Positions 34,698-44,187 of a stretch of 64,000 nt of DNA are shown piece by piece (within the stretch, counting starts at the first letter, position 1; the number at the start of each line of letters is the position of its first letter). The stretch is from positions 310,001 through 374,000 of the forward strand of contig MU863889.1 in the NCBI GenBank assembly GCA_033296885.1. Reading direction: 5' to 3'. A model generated the notes under the pieces. The model searched no databases and was not told where the DNA came from. It saw nothing but the letters and a program-made list of their open reading frames with translations. A program made the translations under genes and the position numbers. Origin of the DNA: Triangularia verruculosa. Its lineage: Eukaryota > Ascomycota > Sordariomycetes > Sordariales > Podosporaceae.

Positions 34698-35256
34698 ATG
34701 ATGTCGGCTGGTTACCCCTTCGTCCTTCGCATTCACCATCGTGATAAAGTCAAGCCCGTGACTGAAATGAGCTTCCTTGGAATTATCACGATGTGTGTAA
34801 CGGATATCCACGGCACGATAACACGTGGCTTTCGACTGTCCGACCACCTTATCGATCACCAGGCCACAGAAATCTACGGCCGTGGGAGGGATAACCTAGA
34901 CAACACCGCCAACTTCATCATGAATAGCCGTCCTCTGTCAAGGGTTTGGCGCTTCAAGTCAGAATGCACCTCGCTGGGGGAGATCCGAATTTACAATCGG
35001 AGATGAGACCATGTTGGCGCGTTTGAGTATCTCCGACCTGTTGTCGAAGGCATGTGTGTATGAGGTGTCCGGGTTCCGTCACGAAAACTGGCAGGGCAAG
35101 ATCTACAGTTTCTACCCGAAATGGACTCGCCCACTACCCTTTCATGAAAACGACGCTGAGTGGGGTAACTTTTGTCTCGTGCCAGGGATCGAGAAGCCAT
35201 TTGTGCCGTGGTGGGATTGGGAGACCAGGGGGAAAGTGTATTCTGGACTTGGTTGA
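34698..35256 (+). pseudogene. unknown tryptophan-tail family, frame-broken copy 2
   Basis: The frame from 34698 reads MMSAGYPFVLRIHHRDK and SFLGIITMCVTDIHGTITRG (the family N-terminal motifs) up to SLGEIRIY, then hits TGA at 35004. One extra A at about 34995 shifts the frame. The next frame, entered right after the TAC codon at 34992, carries the remaining family motifs: ETMLARLSISDLLSKACVYE, GKIYSFYPKWTRP, NFCLVPG and VPWWDWETRGKVYSG, ending at 35256. The two halves together have the length and order of the intact paralogs. This is either a recently inactivated gene or a single-base error in the sequence. The intact halves argue for a recent event. Confidence 0.75.
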
Positions 35257-35652
35257 CTCGTGGAGCAAAAAGGTGAAGTCCTCGGTAACGTGTGTTGGTA
35301 GCGGGTGCTACTTGGGTTGCTGCATGCAGATGTTGGTTCAAAGACGGCGATAGTCTCATTGGCGTCATTGCAAACAAATCTCAAATTACCACGCCGTGAA
35401 CAAAAGCCGGCGCTGCAAAAGTAGCTGAATATGTGTTTCAAAGATGATTTCTGCGCATTTAGTCCTTCCAACAGTGGTATAGAAGGTGTTTCATCAATGG
35501 AATCCTGGCTGTCTAGGGCGTGCCCCTTTTCCCCGCCATTTCCCCGCTTAGCGAGCTTCTAGGCAACAGTCCCGCTTGATCCTCCACCGACAATCAAGAA
35601 ACACACGATTCCCCCTCCCCACGAACATCGAAGACCGCGCTGACATCCAACA
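35257..35652. other. short intergenic spacer
   Basis: Nothing recognised beyond the likely promoter of the F-box/LRR gene. Confidence 0.4.
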
Positions 35653-36615
35653 ATGACCATCCTCGAGCTACCCGACGAACTGCTACTCGAGATCTTCAAC
35701 CCTCTATTTGTCCCACCTTCTGGCACTCCTTCAAATAAGACCAGACGACACCATCAAGATGGGGCAGTCCTTCCCAAAGTCTGCCGACGTTTCCACCGTC
35801 TCGCCACGTCCAGCGTTTACACTCACCTCGACGTAAACTTCGACACTTCCGACTCCAGCGCGGTTTTGCTCCACCGTACGCTGTCCGAGAACGCCGAATT
35901 GCGTCCCTACTGCCGCACCTTGCGACTCAGTTTACCGGATCCCGACGCAGACATAATCAATGGAACTAGCGGTGACGAGAGACTGGCTGGGTTGCAAGCA
36001 GCCATGCTGACATCAATGGGCCTTGTCAGATGGCTGGTAAACACAAGGGACCTTTCCATCGATGGGTATTTTATCCATCCCAAAATTGAGGCACTGACGT
36101 GGTCCCTGGTGCACAGGGCCGGCCAACACATGGGGCGGCTGGAGAAGCTCATACTAGGAGGCCAGGTGGGGCTAGAACGTGTTTGCGAGATGCTCTGTGC
36201 AATTAAGCAGCTACGCACACTGGAAATTGATATTGGGGTCATCTACGGGCACTTTACGCAGATTATGGCACTCCCGGAGCAGAAACAAATGGGATCATCC
36301 TCCATCACGTCTCTCTCCATCAACTACCTGCTCGCACACCCCGGAAACCTTGGTAGGCTCCTGCTGATGCCTGCCAATCTGGAGCATTTTGCGTTCAATG
36401 GCATGTCTCCCGGGTGCTATTGGAGCTGGCCACTTACCGACCTCGTCTCTGCGCTTGAACCTCACCAAACTACCCTTCAAACAGTGCATGTTGCGTCTGG
36501 GAAGGCGAGCTCGGATGCGACCAACGATAATATCCTGGAGGATCAACTTGAGCGCCTCGACTTGGGTGCATTTACGAAACTTGAGGGGATAACACTTGTA
36601 GAAGCGCCTCACTAG
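35653..36615 (+). CDS. F-box-like protein with leucine-rich C-terminal part
   Basis: This is an intronless 320-aa protein. The N-terminus MTILELPDELLLEIFNPLFV is a clear F-box start (LPxELLxEIF), followed by LPKVCRRFHRLATSSVYTHL, typical of F-box proteins. The rest has leucine-rich segments (LRPYCRTLRLSLPDPDAD, LEKLILGG, LRTLEIDIGV, ITSLSINYLLAHPGNLGRLL) that resemble the irregular LRRs of fungal F-box/LRR proteins. It probably recruits a substrate to an SCF ubiquitin ligase. It sits among members of the unknown family, with no sign that they are linked. Confidence 0.78.
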   Translation: MTILELPDELLLEIFNPLFVPPSGTPSNKTRRHHQDGAVLPKVCRRFHRLATSSVYTHLDVNFDTSDSSAVLLHRTLSENAELRPYCRTLRLSLPDPDADIINGTSGDERLAGLQAAMLTSMGLVRWLVNTRDLSIDGYFIHPKIEALTWSLVHRAGQHMGRLEKLILGGQVGLERVCEMLCAIKQLRTLEIDIGVIYGHFTQIMALPEQKQMGSSSITSLSINYLLAHPGNLGRLLLMPANLEHFAFNGMSPGCYWSWPLTDLVSALEPHQTTLQTVHVASGKASSDATNDNILEDQLERLDLGAFTKLEGITLVEAPH

Positions 36616-36854
36616 AAGACAATATACACTGAGGGTGGCTTCCGGGATGTTCTTTATCATTCTAGAATCGCGCAGAATAGAATGTGTTGAAGAAATACGC
36701 AATTGGTAGATGAGTGTGGCCAAGACTTCACATGGCTAGGTAGGTAGGTACGGTATTCACTTGGTGGCAATCGCATCGTATGTAAGTCCGCCTAATCATT
36801 GTCTGTGAAGAAGAGCATGCTAGCTAGCTCACTGTGCCATTGCAACTCTCCACG

Positions 36855-37511
36855 TCATGCGCAGAGACCATGATGCAACTTCCCATCGACTGTCCACCCC
36901 CACCACGGCTGAAAGGGTCGCCCATTCCAATCGTCAAGAACACAGAAATTCGGGTCTGTTTTGTTGTGTTCAACCCTGTGGTAAACGTAGTTGTAGATCC
37001 AGCTGTTGGTCCAGATTACTTGGCGATTAGAGATACTATAACCTCTTACATCCACTACACACATCGTCGCCAACAAGTGATTGAGGTCGAGGCGAATCAA
37101 TACGTCGAGCCATCGGCCGTAAATGCAAAGGACGGCGGCCCATTCGGGGGTCGCGTTGCTGGCCGCTGCATCCGACCTAAAATGCCAAGTTCGTTTATAC
37201 TCAACATTCTTTTCGCATGTCCTTGCCCTATTGTCCACTTCGTCTAGCTTGGCCAGCTCCTTGAGGCACGTTATCCGGGATGTGTTCCGCACAACCTGAT
37301 TCGCGTTAAGCCAAAAACCACCATCAACGGTTTGGAAAAAGTTGGGTTGGGTGATTTTTAAGAAGCCAAGGAAGAATTGTGGAGGGCCTGTATCAGCGCC
37401 CCTGTGGTAGAGGCAAAGAACAAACGCTGCCGGAGTTATCTCTTGGCTAGAGATACTAGGGGTCGGCCCAGCGGCGGGCGCGGCAGGTTTCGCTGGATTC
37501 TGGTTCATATT
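36855..37511 (-). CDS. unknown tryptophan-tail family protein, copy 3
   Basis: The frame is open from 37730, but the ATG at 37511 (MNQNPAKPAAPAAGPTPSIS) gives 218 aa, close to the other members, so I choose it. Family motifs are AAFVLCLYHRG, FFLGFLKITQPNFFQTVDGG, PEWAAVLCIYGRWLDVLIRL, CVVDVRGYS, IYNYVYHRVEH, PNFCVLDDW and FQPWWGWTVDGKLHHG. The GEI motif is diverged to AAVLCIY. No signal peptide or membrane helix follows from the chosen start. It is divergent from the 38039 copy across a 527-bp spacer, suggesting local duplication. Function unknown. Confidence 0.78.
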   Translation of the reverse strand, partial: NMNQNPAKPAAPAAGPTPSISSQEITPAAFVLCLYHRGADTGPPQFFLGFLKITQPNFFQTVDGGFWLNANQVVRNTSRITCLKELAKLDEVDNRARTCEKNVEYKRTWHFRSDAAASNATPEWAAVLCIYGRWLDVLIRLDLNHLLATMCVVDVRGYSISNRQVIWTNSWIYNYVYHRVEHNKTDPNFCVLDDWNGRPFQPWWGWTVDGKLHHGLCA

Positions 37512-38038
37512 GACAATTAGATATTGACAATGTAGAGAACCTAGAATAGGTAGGTACAAACCTGAGGAGGGATTCTCTGGATCTTGGCCAGTCCTTGTCG
37601 CACAAACTGGCGCTACGATCGGATGCGGCTCTTGGCCGTTGTTGAAGACTCTTAAGACTCCGCTGTATGAAATCACGGATAGGATGTACGGCCTGAAAGA
37701 ATTGACCAATTTGATAATCCTCAGCACCATTGATATATCTTAATCATATCCGAAACTAAGGTTGGCTTTTGACTCTTCCGCCCTGAGGTGACTCGAAATC
37801 CACGAACAATGTCTGACCAGTACCAACAAGCGCTGTGTGACGCAAGCCACTCATGGATGACTGTCACTAGCAAATAAATCATTCCGGTGAAGCCTTTCAT
37901 TGAACATCACGAAGCCACAATTCAGGCATAAATCAGAACTGAAACCTTCAAATCAGAGAGGCAAAGCACATACATAACTACCTGCCACCTCAGACTGAAA
38001 TCGCATCTCATCATATCACCAAGGTACCTAAGCTAACC
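37512..38038. other. divergent spacer between two family members
   Basis: It contains TAGGTAGGTACAAACC near 37546 and AAGGTACCTAAGC just before the 38039 start codon. It could serve both flanking genes as a shared promoter. Confidence 0.4.
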
Positions 38039-38704
38039 ATGGACACAGAGCGCGATTCGTCACCAGAAATGGACACAGAACATGAAATGTCACCAGAAAT
38101 GGACGAAGACCCACTAAGACGCGCACTCACCCACCCGGACCGCAACGAATTCCCAGCCGAATTCGTCTTCCGCCTCCACCGCAACAACGCCCGCGAGGCA
38201 GCAACCGGCTTCCTCGGCTTCATCATCATCCGCACCCCCAACTTCCACAAGCTCATCGAGCGAGGGTTCATCCTCGAAGAAGAATACATCCTCGCCGAGC
38301 GCTCCCGGATCTACGTCGACGGCGACTTTGTCCCTGACAAATGGGACCAGCGCGCCAAGGCAGCCCACCCCTCCTTCGTCTGTAGGAGACTGTGGCCGAT
38401 CAGGCACCTCGCGTACTGGTACTCGGGGGAGATCAGGTTGTATTCAGATAACGAGGATCGGTTGGCGGTGATTGATATCTTTTCAGGGAATCATATTTGG
38501 GCATGGGCGGCTGTGGCTGAGATTAATGGGTATTTTAGTAAGGATGAGGGGGGGAAGATTTACAACTACGTGGCGGATTGGGTGCGTCAGCCGTTTGATG
38601 GGAGGGAGAGGAGGAATTGGTGCTTGATTCCTGAGTTGACGATGAAGCCGGATGATCGATGGTGGTGTTGGAAATTCGATGGGAAAAACTTCCAGGGCGT
38701 TTGA
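38039..38704 (+). CDS. unknown tryptophan-tail family protein, copy 4
   Basis: This is an intronless 221-aa protein. The N-terminus has a short acidic repeat (MDTERDSSPEMDTEHEMSPE) not seen in the other copies. Family motifs are PAEFVFRLHRNNAREAAT, TGFLGFIIIRTPNFHKLIER, YSGEIRLYSDNEDRLAVIDI, AAVAEINGYFSKDEGGKIYN, RNWCLIPE and DRWWCWKFDGKNFQG. The part up to codon 110 is strongly C-ending in codon choice while the rest is not, a change in composition along the gene. No known domain; probably intracellular. Confidence 0.82.
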   Translation: MDTERDSSPEMDTEHEMSPEMDEDPLRRALTHPDRNEFPAEFVFRLHRNNAREAATGFLGFIIIRTPNFHKLIERGFILEEEYILAERSRIYVDGDFVPDKWDQRAKAAHPSFVCRRLWPIRHLAYWYSGEIRLYSDNEDRLAVIDIFSGNHIWAWAAVAEINGYFSKDEGGKIYNYVADWVRQPFDGRERRNWCLIPELTMKPDDRWWCWKFDGKNFQGV

Positions 38705-39308
38705 CCGAGGGGTGGTGTATGTTGGTATAGCTGCCTAGAGGCGGGAAGACACTTTTAGGATGGGAGTCTATCCTCTTTGCACAACGTGATACCAGTGTCT
38801 TTCAGGTCAATGTAGGAGTAATCGATGCGCTCCATCGCCACTCCACACCCTGGGAGAGAACCGGAGCTGTTGCTCCGATCTAGGTCCTGGGGCCCCGGTG
38901 CAATGTATGAGATGGATCTGAAGTGGCTGTCGCCAAGATGTGTCAGTCAGCCATTCGTGCCAACAATGAATGTGGAATATGCGCAGGCTCTGAAAATTGG
39001 TGATTAGAGGAAACCAGGATACAATAGTTTTGTCTGTAGGACAGTCTGGAACGCTTCGAGCTGTTGTTGCCTTTGCGGCCGAGATTTGGACCTCCGGGGA
39101 TATTGAAGCCCAACGTCCATGTAATCTCTCTGACCGTTGAGCGGATTGCTAAAGTTAGTTTTTTAAGCTCACCGCATTACTCTCAAGGGAGTATGGAGCA
39201 CTGAATCCTTGACCTTCAGCTGGCATGGCTATGCCGAAGCTGTACTAGTCAGTCTTGGCTTATAGAAAACTATTGGAAAGGCTGTCGAGGACTCCAGGGA
39301 AGATCAAG
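38705..39308. other. intergenic, upstream of the PAN/PLA2 gene
   Basis: No supported ORF or repeat. The frame of the next gene extends upstream to 39255 without an ATG. Confidence 0.4.
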
Positions 39309-41751
39309 ATGCTGCCGAAGAAGCAGGGCATCTTCCTGCTTTTGTCCGGTCTGTCTTTGTTCACATACTCCCATGCCACACCCGACAAGCGGACTGCCGA
39401 TGCCCCGGCCTGTGACTCGAACGGTAACATAATCGGCACCGAGACGACCTACACGACAGACGCCGGGAGTATCTACCAAATCGCCTGTGGCCAAGAATAC
39501 TACGGCGGCGATCTTGGCTTCTACCACGTCCAGACATTCGCTGAATGTATCAAAGCATGCGACAGACTTCCTGGCTGTGTTGATGTCAGCTATGTCCACT
39601 CTGGCGGCGGGTGCTGGGCCAAGAGCACTGTCACAACCCTTGTTGCCGCTCCTCATGTGTGGACGGCAGAGCTGATCGAGAAGGGATCCGAGGATTGGTG
39701 TGCTCCACTCGACTGCACGAACGGGCAGTCCGACGGCGAGGAGTACGAAACAGAGGACGGAAGGCTGTACGAGATTTTGTGTGGGCAGGACTTTGGTGGA
39801 GGAGATATCCCTGGTGCGGCCAAGGGTGTGTCGTTCTTTGAAGATTGTCTGAGACACTGCGACGAGGTGGCCGGATGTGTCGCCGTTGCGTTCTCGAATG
39901 GCCAGTGCTATCCTAAGAGCCAGGCCGGTGACGAGGTTCATTACAGGCCGCATGTCTGGGGAGCCAAGGTCGTCAGTGCGGGTGGAGGCGGCAGCAGCAG
40001 CAGCAGCACTACCACCCCACCTTCCTCCTCTATCAGTGCTGAAGAGACGTCGTCCAGCACCACGACGGTTGACGCCGAAACAATTTCACCAGCTCCTTCC
40101 AGCACCGAGGCTTCCTCTGAGGAAGAGACATCGCCCCCACCATCTTCAACAGCCTCGACGCCCAGTAGTGACCCGCCGATGACCACCCCGGAACCCTCAA
40201 GCGAGCCGGAGTCTTCTTTAACCCTCGAGTCTACAAGCATCGATGTCGCCGCCTCCTTATCAGAGTCTTCGACGCCTCCCTCACCTTCACCACCTTCGTC
40301 CACAGAGGAACCCTCGGCTCCCCCCTCTGAACCATTTTCCACTGAGCCACCTTCCTCCCCGATATTGCCACCATCCTACTCCGAAGTGCCATCCTCGTCG
40401 ACTGCCGAACCGACCGAGCCGTCGTCGTCTGAGTCGTCCACTTCTAGCACCCCGGACGCTGCCACAACTTCCACTTCGCTCCCTAGCTGGTGGGGTGGGC
40501 CACTTCCTTCCGACTATTTCACCTCGAGCACATGGGTACCTCCGCCACTACCCACCGGAACCGAACCGGAATGTCTTGCCAACCCAGCAAACTCCCTTGA
40601 CAGACAATTCCACCTCATCGACTTCAGACAGCAGGGTTTCCTCATCGACTTAGGCGACCGCCCTGGTCTCCCGCCACTCGCCGCGACGGAAGAAGAGGGT
40701 CAAGCTATGCTGGACGCACTCGAAGACTGGGTCCCAACATTGTACCGATTCGAGAGCCCTGCGGGCGGTGCCGATGATTTGTACGACATCGTAGTGGTTG
40801 GCACATCCGGAGCGAAGCGGTACCTCTCTTTCGATCAAGATGGAACAATCGGATACGCTACGGCTTCATCCCCATCTACAACCACCGTGTTCTTCGCCGG
40901 CTGCCAAGGCCGCGTTCGCATCCGCGGATCAAACGGCGCGTTGTACACTGTCCACGCCACTGGGCCAGGTCTTGCTGCCTCGGCGGTCCTGACAGTGGGT
41001 GATCCTCCAGATGACGGTCTCACTGTCCTCCCGCCTGAGTACACCGTCAATGCCACTGCCACAGGAGGTACACCACCAGCCAACAACTTCCTGCGTCGCA
41101 GCACGGTTGAAAGTCGCCAGCAGGCCGTCAGGCAAGTAGTTCTGGACCGCTGCGGCACACAGGCGGTTGGCAGCCTCGCCAGCCGCTTTGAACCCAATGA
41201 CAAGTTCGGCGTCGGACCGGTGGTCCCTAATGGGTGCGGATCCAAGGGGACTGAGTGGGTTCCTGACTTCATATGGACTGGGTGCTGTGACTCTCACGAC
41301 AGGTGCTTTGGTGCCTGTTATATGGGGTTCCGCGATTGCAACACCATATTTTTAGACTGCATGTATCGGGCTTGCTGGAACAGTCTTGGCCGTCTCAATC
41401 CTACTGTAAGTACCACCTTGAGGCTTTTGTATCACACATCATGGATGGGATGAAGCTAACAGATATGAAACACAGTCACTCATGGCCTGTGGTTCAACTG
41501 CCAACTTCTACTTCGCCGTCGTCAGCTCCTGGATTGGCAGGAATGCGTATAATCGAGCGACCAAAGAACGGTGTCAATGTGAATGCTGGAACCACTGGAC
41601 GGATCAGGGTATTAGAACCTGCTCACTGGGCGGAGCAGTCGAGTGCAGGAGGGTGATGTCTTTTGACAATAACAACTGCGGTGGCTGCGACTGGAAGTGC
41701 CCGAGTGGATACGACTGCCGGGGTGGCGAATGCCACCCGCCGGTTAACTAG
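39309..41751 (+). CDS. secreted PAN/apple-like and phospholipase A2-like fusion protein
   Basis: Exons 39309-41405 and 41476-41751 encode 790 aa. A signal peptide (GIFLLLSGLSLFTYSHA) is followed by a KR site. Two PAN/apple-like modules follow, each starting YxIxCGQ(E/D) and containing FAECIKACDRLPGC or FFEDCLRHCDEVAGC. Next is a long Ser/Thr/Pro linker (about residues 230-450), likely O-glycosylated. The last part carries GCGSKGT...WTGCCDSHDRCFGAC: the CCxxHDxC core (His663-Asp664) is the catalytic motif of secreted PLA2, and its spacing resembles group XII. The second exon adds a cysteine-rich tail (CQCECW, CGGCDWKCPSGYDC). PLA2 would release fatty acids from phospholipids; activity is inference. 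The stop codon is followed at once by an inverted-repeat element. Confidence 0.8.
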
Positions 41752-42006
41752 CACGCCGTGGACAGAATAATTGGTACTGCAAGCCAAGATCACACCTTAA
41801 GAATAGTAGAAAAGGCCTATTAACTATCTTGTTAGGGCTTGTTACTATCTTTTAACACGGTAAAAGTATCTTTTAAAATGTTTTTAATATCTCCCAAGGC
41901 CTATTAACTATCTTTTGAGGCCTACTAACTATCTTTTGAGGCCTACTAACTATCTTTCAATACTGTATTCCCCCTTTGCAGTGCTAGTTTTTTTGTCCAG
42001 GACGTG
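41752..42006 (-). mobile_element. MITE-like inverted-repeat element, copy B
   Basis: About 255 bp, in opposite orientation to the copy at 7194-7426. Its left end reads GTGGACAGAATAATTGGTAC and its right end TTTTTTTGTCCAGGACGTG. The inside has 20-bp subrepeats of the type GGCCTATTAACTATCTTTTG. It begins directly after the TAG of the PLA2-like gene, so that gene's 3' untranslated region is probably made of this element. Confidence 0.72.
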
Positions 42007-42178
42007 ACTGGTAGCATTGACTTGCATGCCTACCATGATGAGCTTGTTGCCTGGAACAAACAAGGGGCAGGTACTAAGTTTGTGAAGTGATATGTTAAAC
42101 TCAAAGAGTCACACTTGATGGTGAAAAAACCGCAGACAGCTTTGGGTACTTAATAGCAACATCATCATCGTTAGTTCC

Positions 42179-42874
42179 ATGTGTAATGAACTCTGTCCAC
42201 ATCGTCTTCCGCTCAAGATGGAACACCGCATGCAGCCACAGGGCTCGTCAATAATTCAGTTGCATGACCCCATCCAGGCCGCACTGGCACTCGACAACAT
42301 CCGACCCCGAACGCCATGCTGGTTCATACTCCGCATCCACCGCACAACTGACAACCAAAAGTGCAATAGATCCGAGAGCTTCATGGGGTACATGGTAATA
42401 AAAGCCTGCGACTACCGGTCCACTTTAGAGCGCGGCTTTCAAGTGGCTGACTACCAGTTCACCACAACAACAATGCTCGCCATGAAAGACGAGAATTCAA
42501 CTATTTTGGGCGGGAAGGCGAAGCTGATGAAGTCTAATCTCCGGTGGAACCGGTCCTGGAGGGCGGTGAGCACTGAGGGGATGTGGGAATACACCTTTCT
42601 GTATGTTTTTGGGGAAACCGAACGAGAGCTCTGCTACTTGGACATCAGTGCAGTGTTGAGTAGCATATGTGTGGCGCAGGCCGAAGGCTACCGTGAGAAG
42701 CAGTGTCGGAACAAGGTGTATAGTTATTTTCCGGATTGGACGCGGGCTCCTACTGGGGATGAGGATGGGGACGATGTAAACTATGATTTAATTATAGAGG
42801 GAAACCAGATTGACTTCGATCTGAGGCCTTGGTGGTCTTGGATTGTTGGGATAGACCTGTGTCAGCACTTCTAG
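42179..42874 (+). CDS. unknown tryptophan-tail family protein, copy 5
   Basis: This is an intronless 231-aa protein. Motifs are PCWFILRIHRTTDNQK, ESFMGYMVIKACDYRSTLER plus GFQVADYQF, TFLYVFGETERELCYLDISA (in place of GEIRLY), CVAQAEGYREK, NKVYSYFPDWTRAP and RPWWSWIVGIDLCQ. The NFCL motif is replaced by a longer acidic insertion around DEDGDDVNYDLIIEG. It faces the 43181 copy tail to tail across 0.3 kb. Function unknown. Confidence 0.8.
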   Translation: MCNELCPHRLPLKMEHRMQPQGSSIIQLHDPIQAALALDNIRPRTPCWFILRIHRTTDNQKCNRSESFMGYMVIKACDYRSTLERGFQVADYQFTTTTMLAMKDENSTILGGKAKLMKSNLRWNRSWRAVSTEGMWEYTFLYVFGETERELCYLDISAVLSSICVAQAEGYREKQCRNKVYSYFPDWTRAPTGDEDGDDVNYDLIIEGNQIDFDLRPWWSWIVGIDLCQHF

Positions 42875-43180
42875 GGTCAGCAGTTCTATGGTGATATCTT
42901 AGAGCTGTGAGCTGTGGAGATAATAAAGATGGGTTGACGCGTCTGGAAGGGTATATTCGTTATTCACATAGCCCTAGAAATGACATTGTATTCGATTCGT
43001 AAGGTCATGGTGGCTGGATGCAACATCAGGTATTTTTCGAACTCACCGTGAAAAGTGACTGGTGTTGGGACAAGCCTGCAACTCCACGGGCATCACACCA
43101 CTTCAAAGACATGTTCTCCAAAGCAGTGATGCATTCATGCATAGCTAATCATTCTCCTGCATTTCTCATTCCTACCTACA

Positions 43181-43927
43181 TCACCTCTGCCTGAGTTGGA
43201 CACTCCGCGGACCATTCCCATCATACACCTCCCCATTAACCGTCCAGCTCCACCACGGCACCCAACGCGGCACCCAGTCTTCCACCAGACAGTAGTTTCC
43301 TTCCCACTTCCCCTTCATCGACCACTCCGGAAAGAAGCTATACATCTTCCCCTCCCCTTTCTCCGTATACCTTCTCACCTCCATCACACAAGCCCCCGCA
43401 AGCTCCTCCCTTACCTCCAAGTCACACAGCTGCGTCTCCCACGACGCATACAGCCGTATCTCCCCCTCCCACGCATCCTTTCCCTCCCCTCCTTGCATCC
43501 TCCACGTCCTCCCCGAAAGCGGCTTGTCCTCTGTCCCCTGAACAATCCTCTCCACCAACTCCCTCGGCACATCGTCCCGATCCCACGGCGCGATCTTCTG
43601 TATGACCTTCGCCCACAAGTCCAACCTGTCGAGCTGGTAGTCGTTGTGATCGCGGATGGTTGATCCGTTGAATTCGAGGTTTCGGTCGGAGAAGTGAAAG
43701 CCCTCAGCAATGGCCCTGTGGAAGTCGGAGGTGTGGTAGACGATGAAGCCCAGGAAATTCCTCATCCGGTTGCGCTCGGTGTTGTTCTTGTGGATGCGGA
43801 AGACGAATGTGATGGGGTGATTGGTTTGTACTGTTAGTTCTGACAGCACGCCGAAGAGCTGCTTGTTGTCAGGGTCTTCCTCGACTTTTAGGGGCAATAG
43901 AGGTAGGAATCCATTTTGTCGGCCCAT
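43181..43927 (-). CDS. unknown tryptophan-tail family protein, copy 6
   Basis: The ATG at 43927 (MGRQNGFLPLLPLKVEEDPD) gives 248 aa; the frame runs further upstream without an ATG. Motifs are HPITFVFRIHKNNTERNRMR, NFLGFIVYHTSDFHRAIAEG, AWEGEIRLYASWETQLCDLE, CVMEVRRYTEKGEGKMYSFF, NYCLVEDW and VPWWSWTVNGEVYDG. It is the member with all motifs closest to a consensus. A family-specific insertion near residues 115-150 makes it the longest. No signal peptide or membrane helix from the chosen start. Confidence 0.82.
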   Translation of the reverse strand: MGRQNGFLPLLPLKVEEDPDNKQLFGVLSELTVQTNHPITFVFRIHKNNTERNRMRNFLGFIVYHTSDFHRAIAEGFHFSDRNLEFNGSTIRDHNDYQLDRLDLWAKVIQKIAPWDRDDVPRELVERIVQGTEDKPLSGRTWRMQGGEGKDAWEGEIRLYASWETQLCDLEVREELAGACVMEVRRYTEKGEGKMYSFFPEWSMKGKWEGNYCLVEDWVPRWVPWWSWTVNGEVYDGNGPRSVQLRQR

Positions 43928-44187
43928 CGTGTGTCGGAACCAGATTAGTACCCGATTGAATACTAAAATAAAAAACAAGGAGACAGTTCGGTGTTGCCTG
44001 AAATTCGCTGACAAAATGGACAAAGTAGTGGTGGGCAGGAGTTGGATAAGGGTCTGATCTGCTTCTTATTTCGATACATACGAACTTATCCAGACATCCG
44101 ATGACCAGATTTCTTGTTTGCTACAGGAATGAGTGAACTAACAAAGATTAAGAGTCAGAAAGATCTTTCACAACCTACAACACCCAC

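Noticed and set aside
43196..43663. 155-codon plus-strand ORF
   Set aside because: Proline/histidine-rich antisense shadow of family copy 6.
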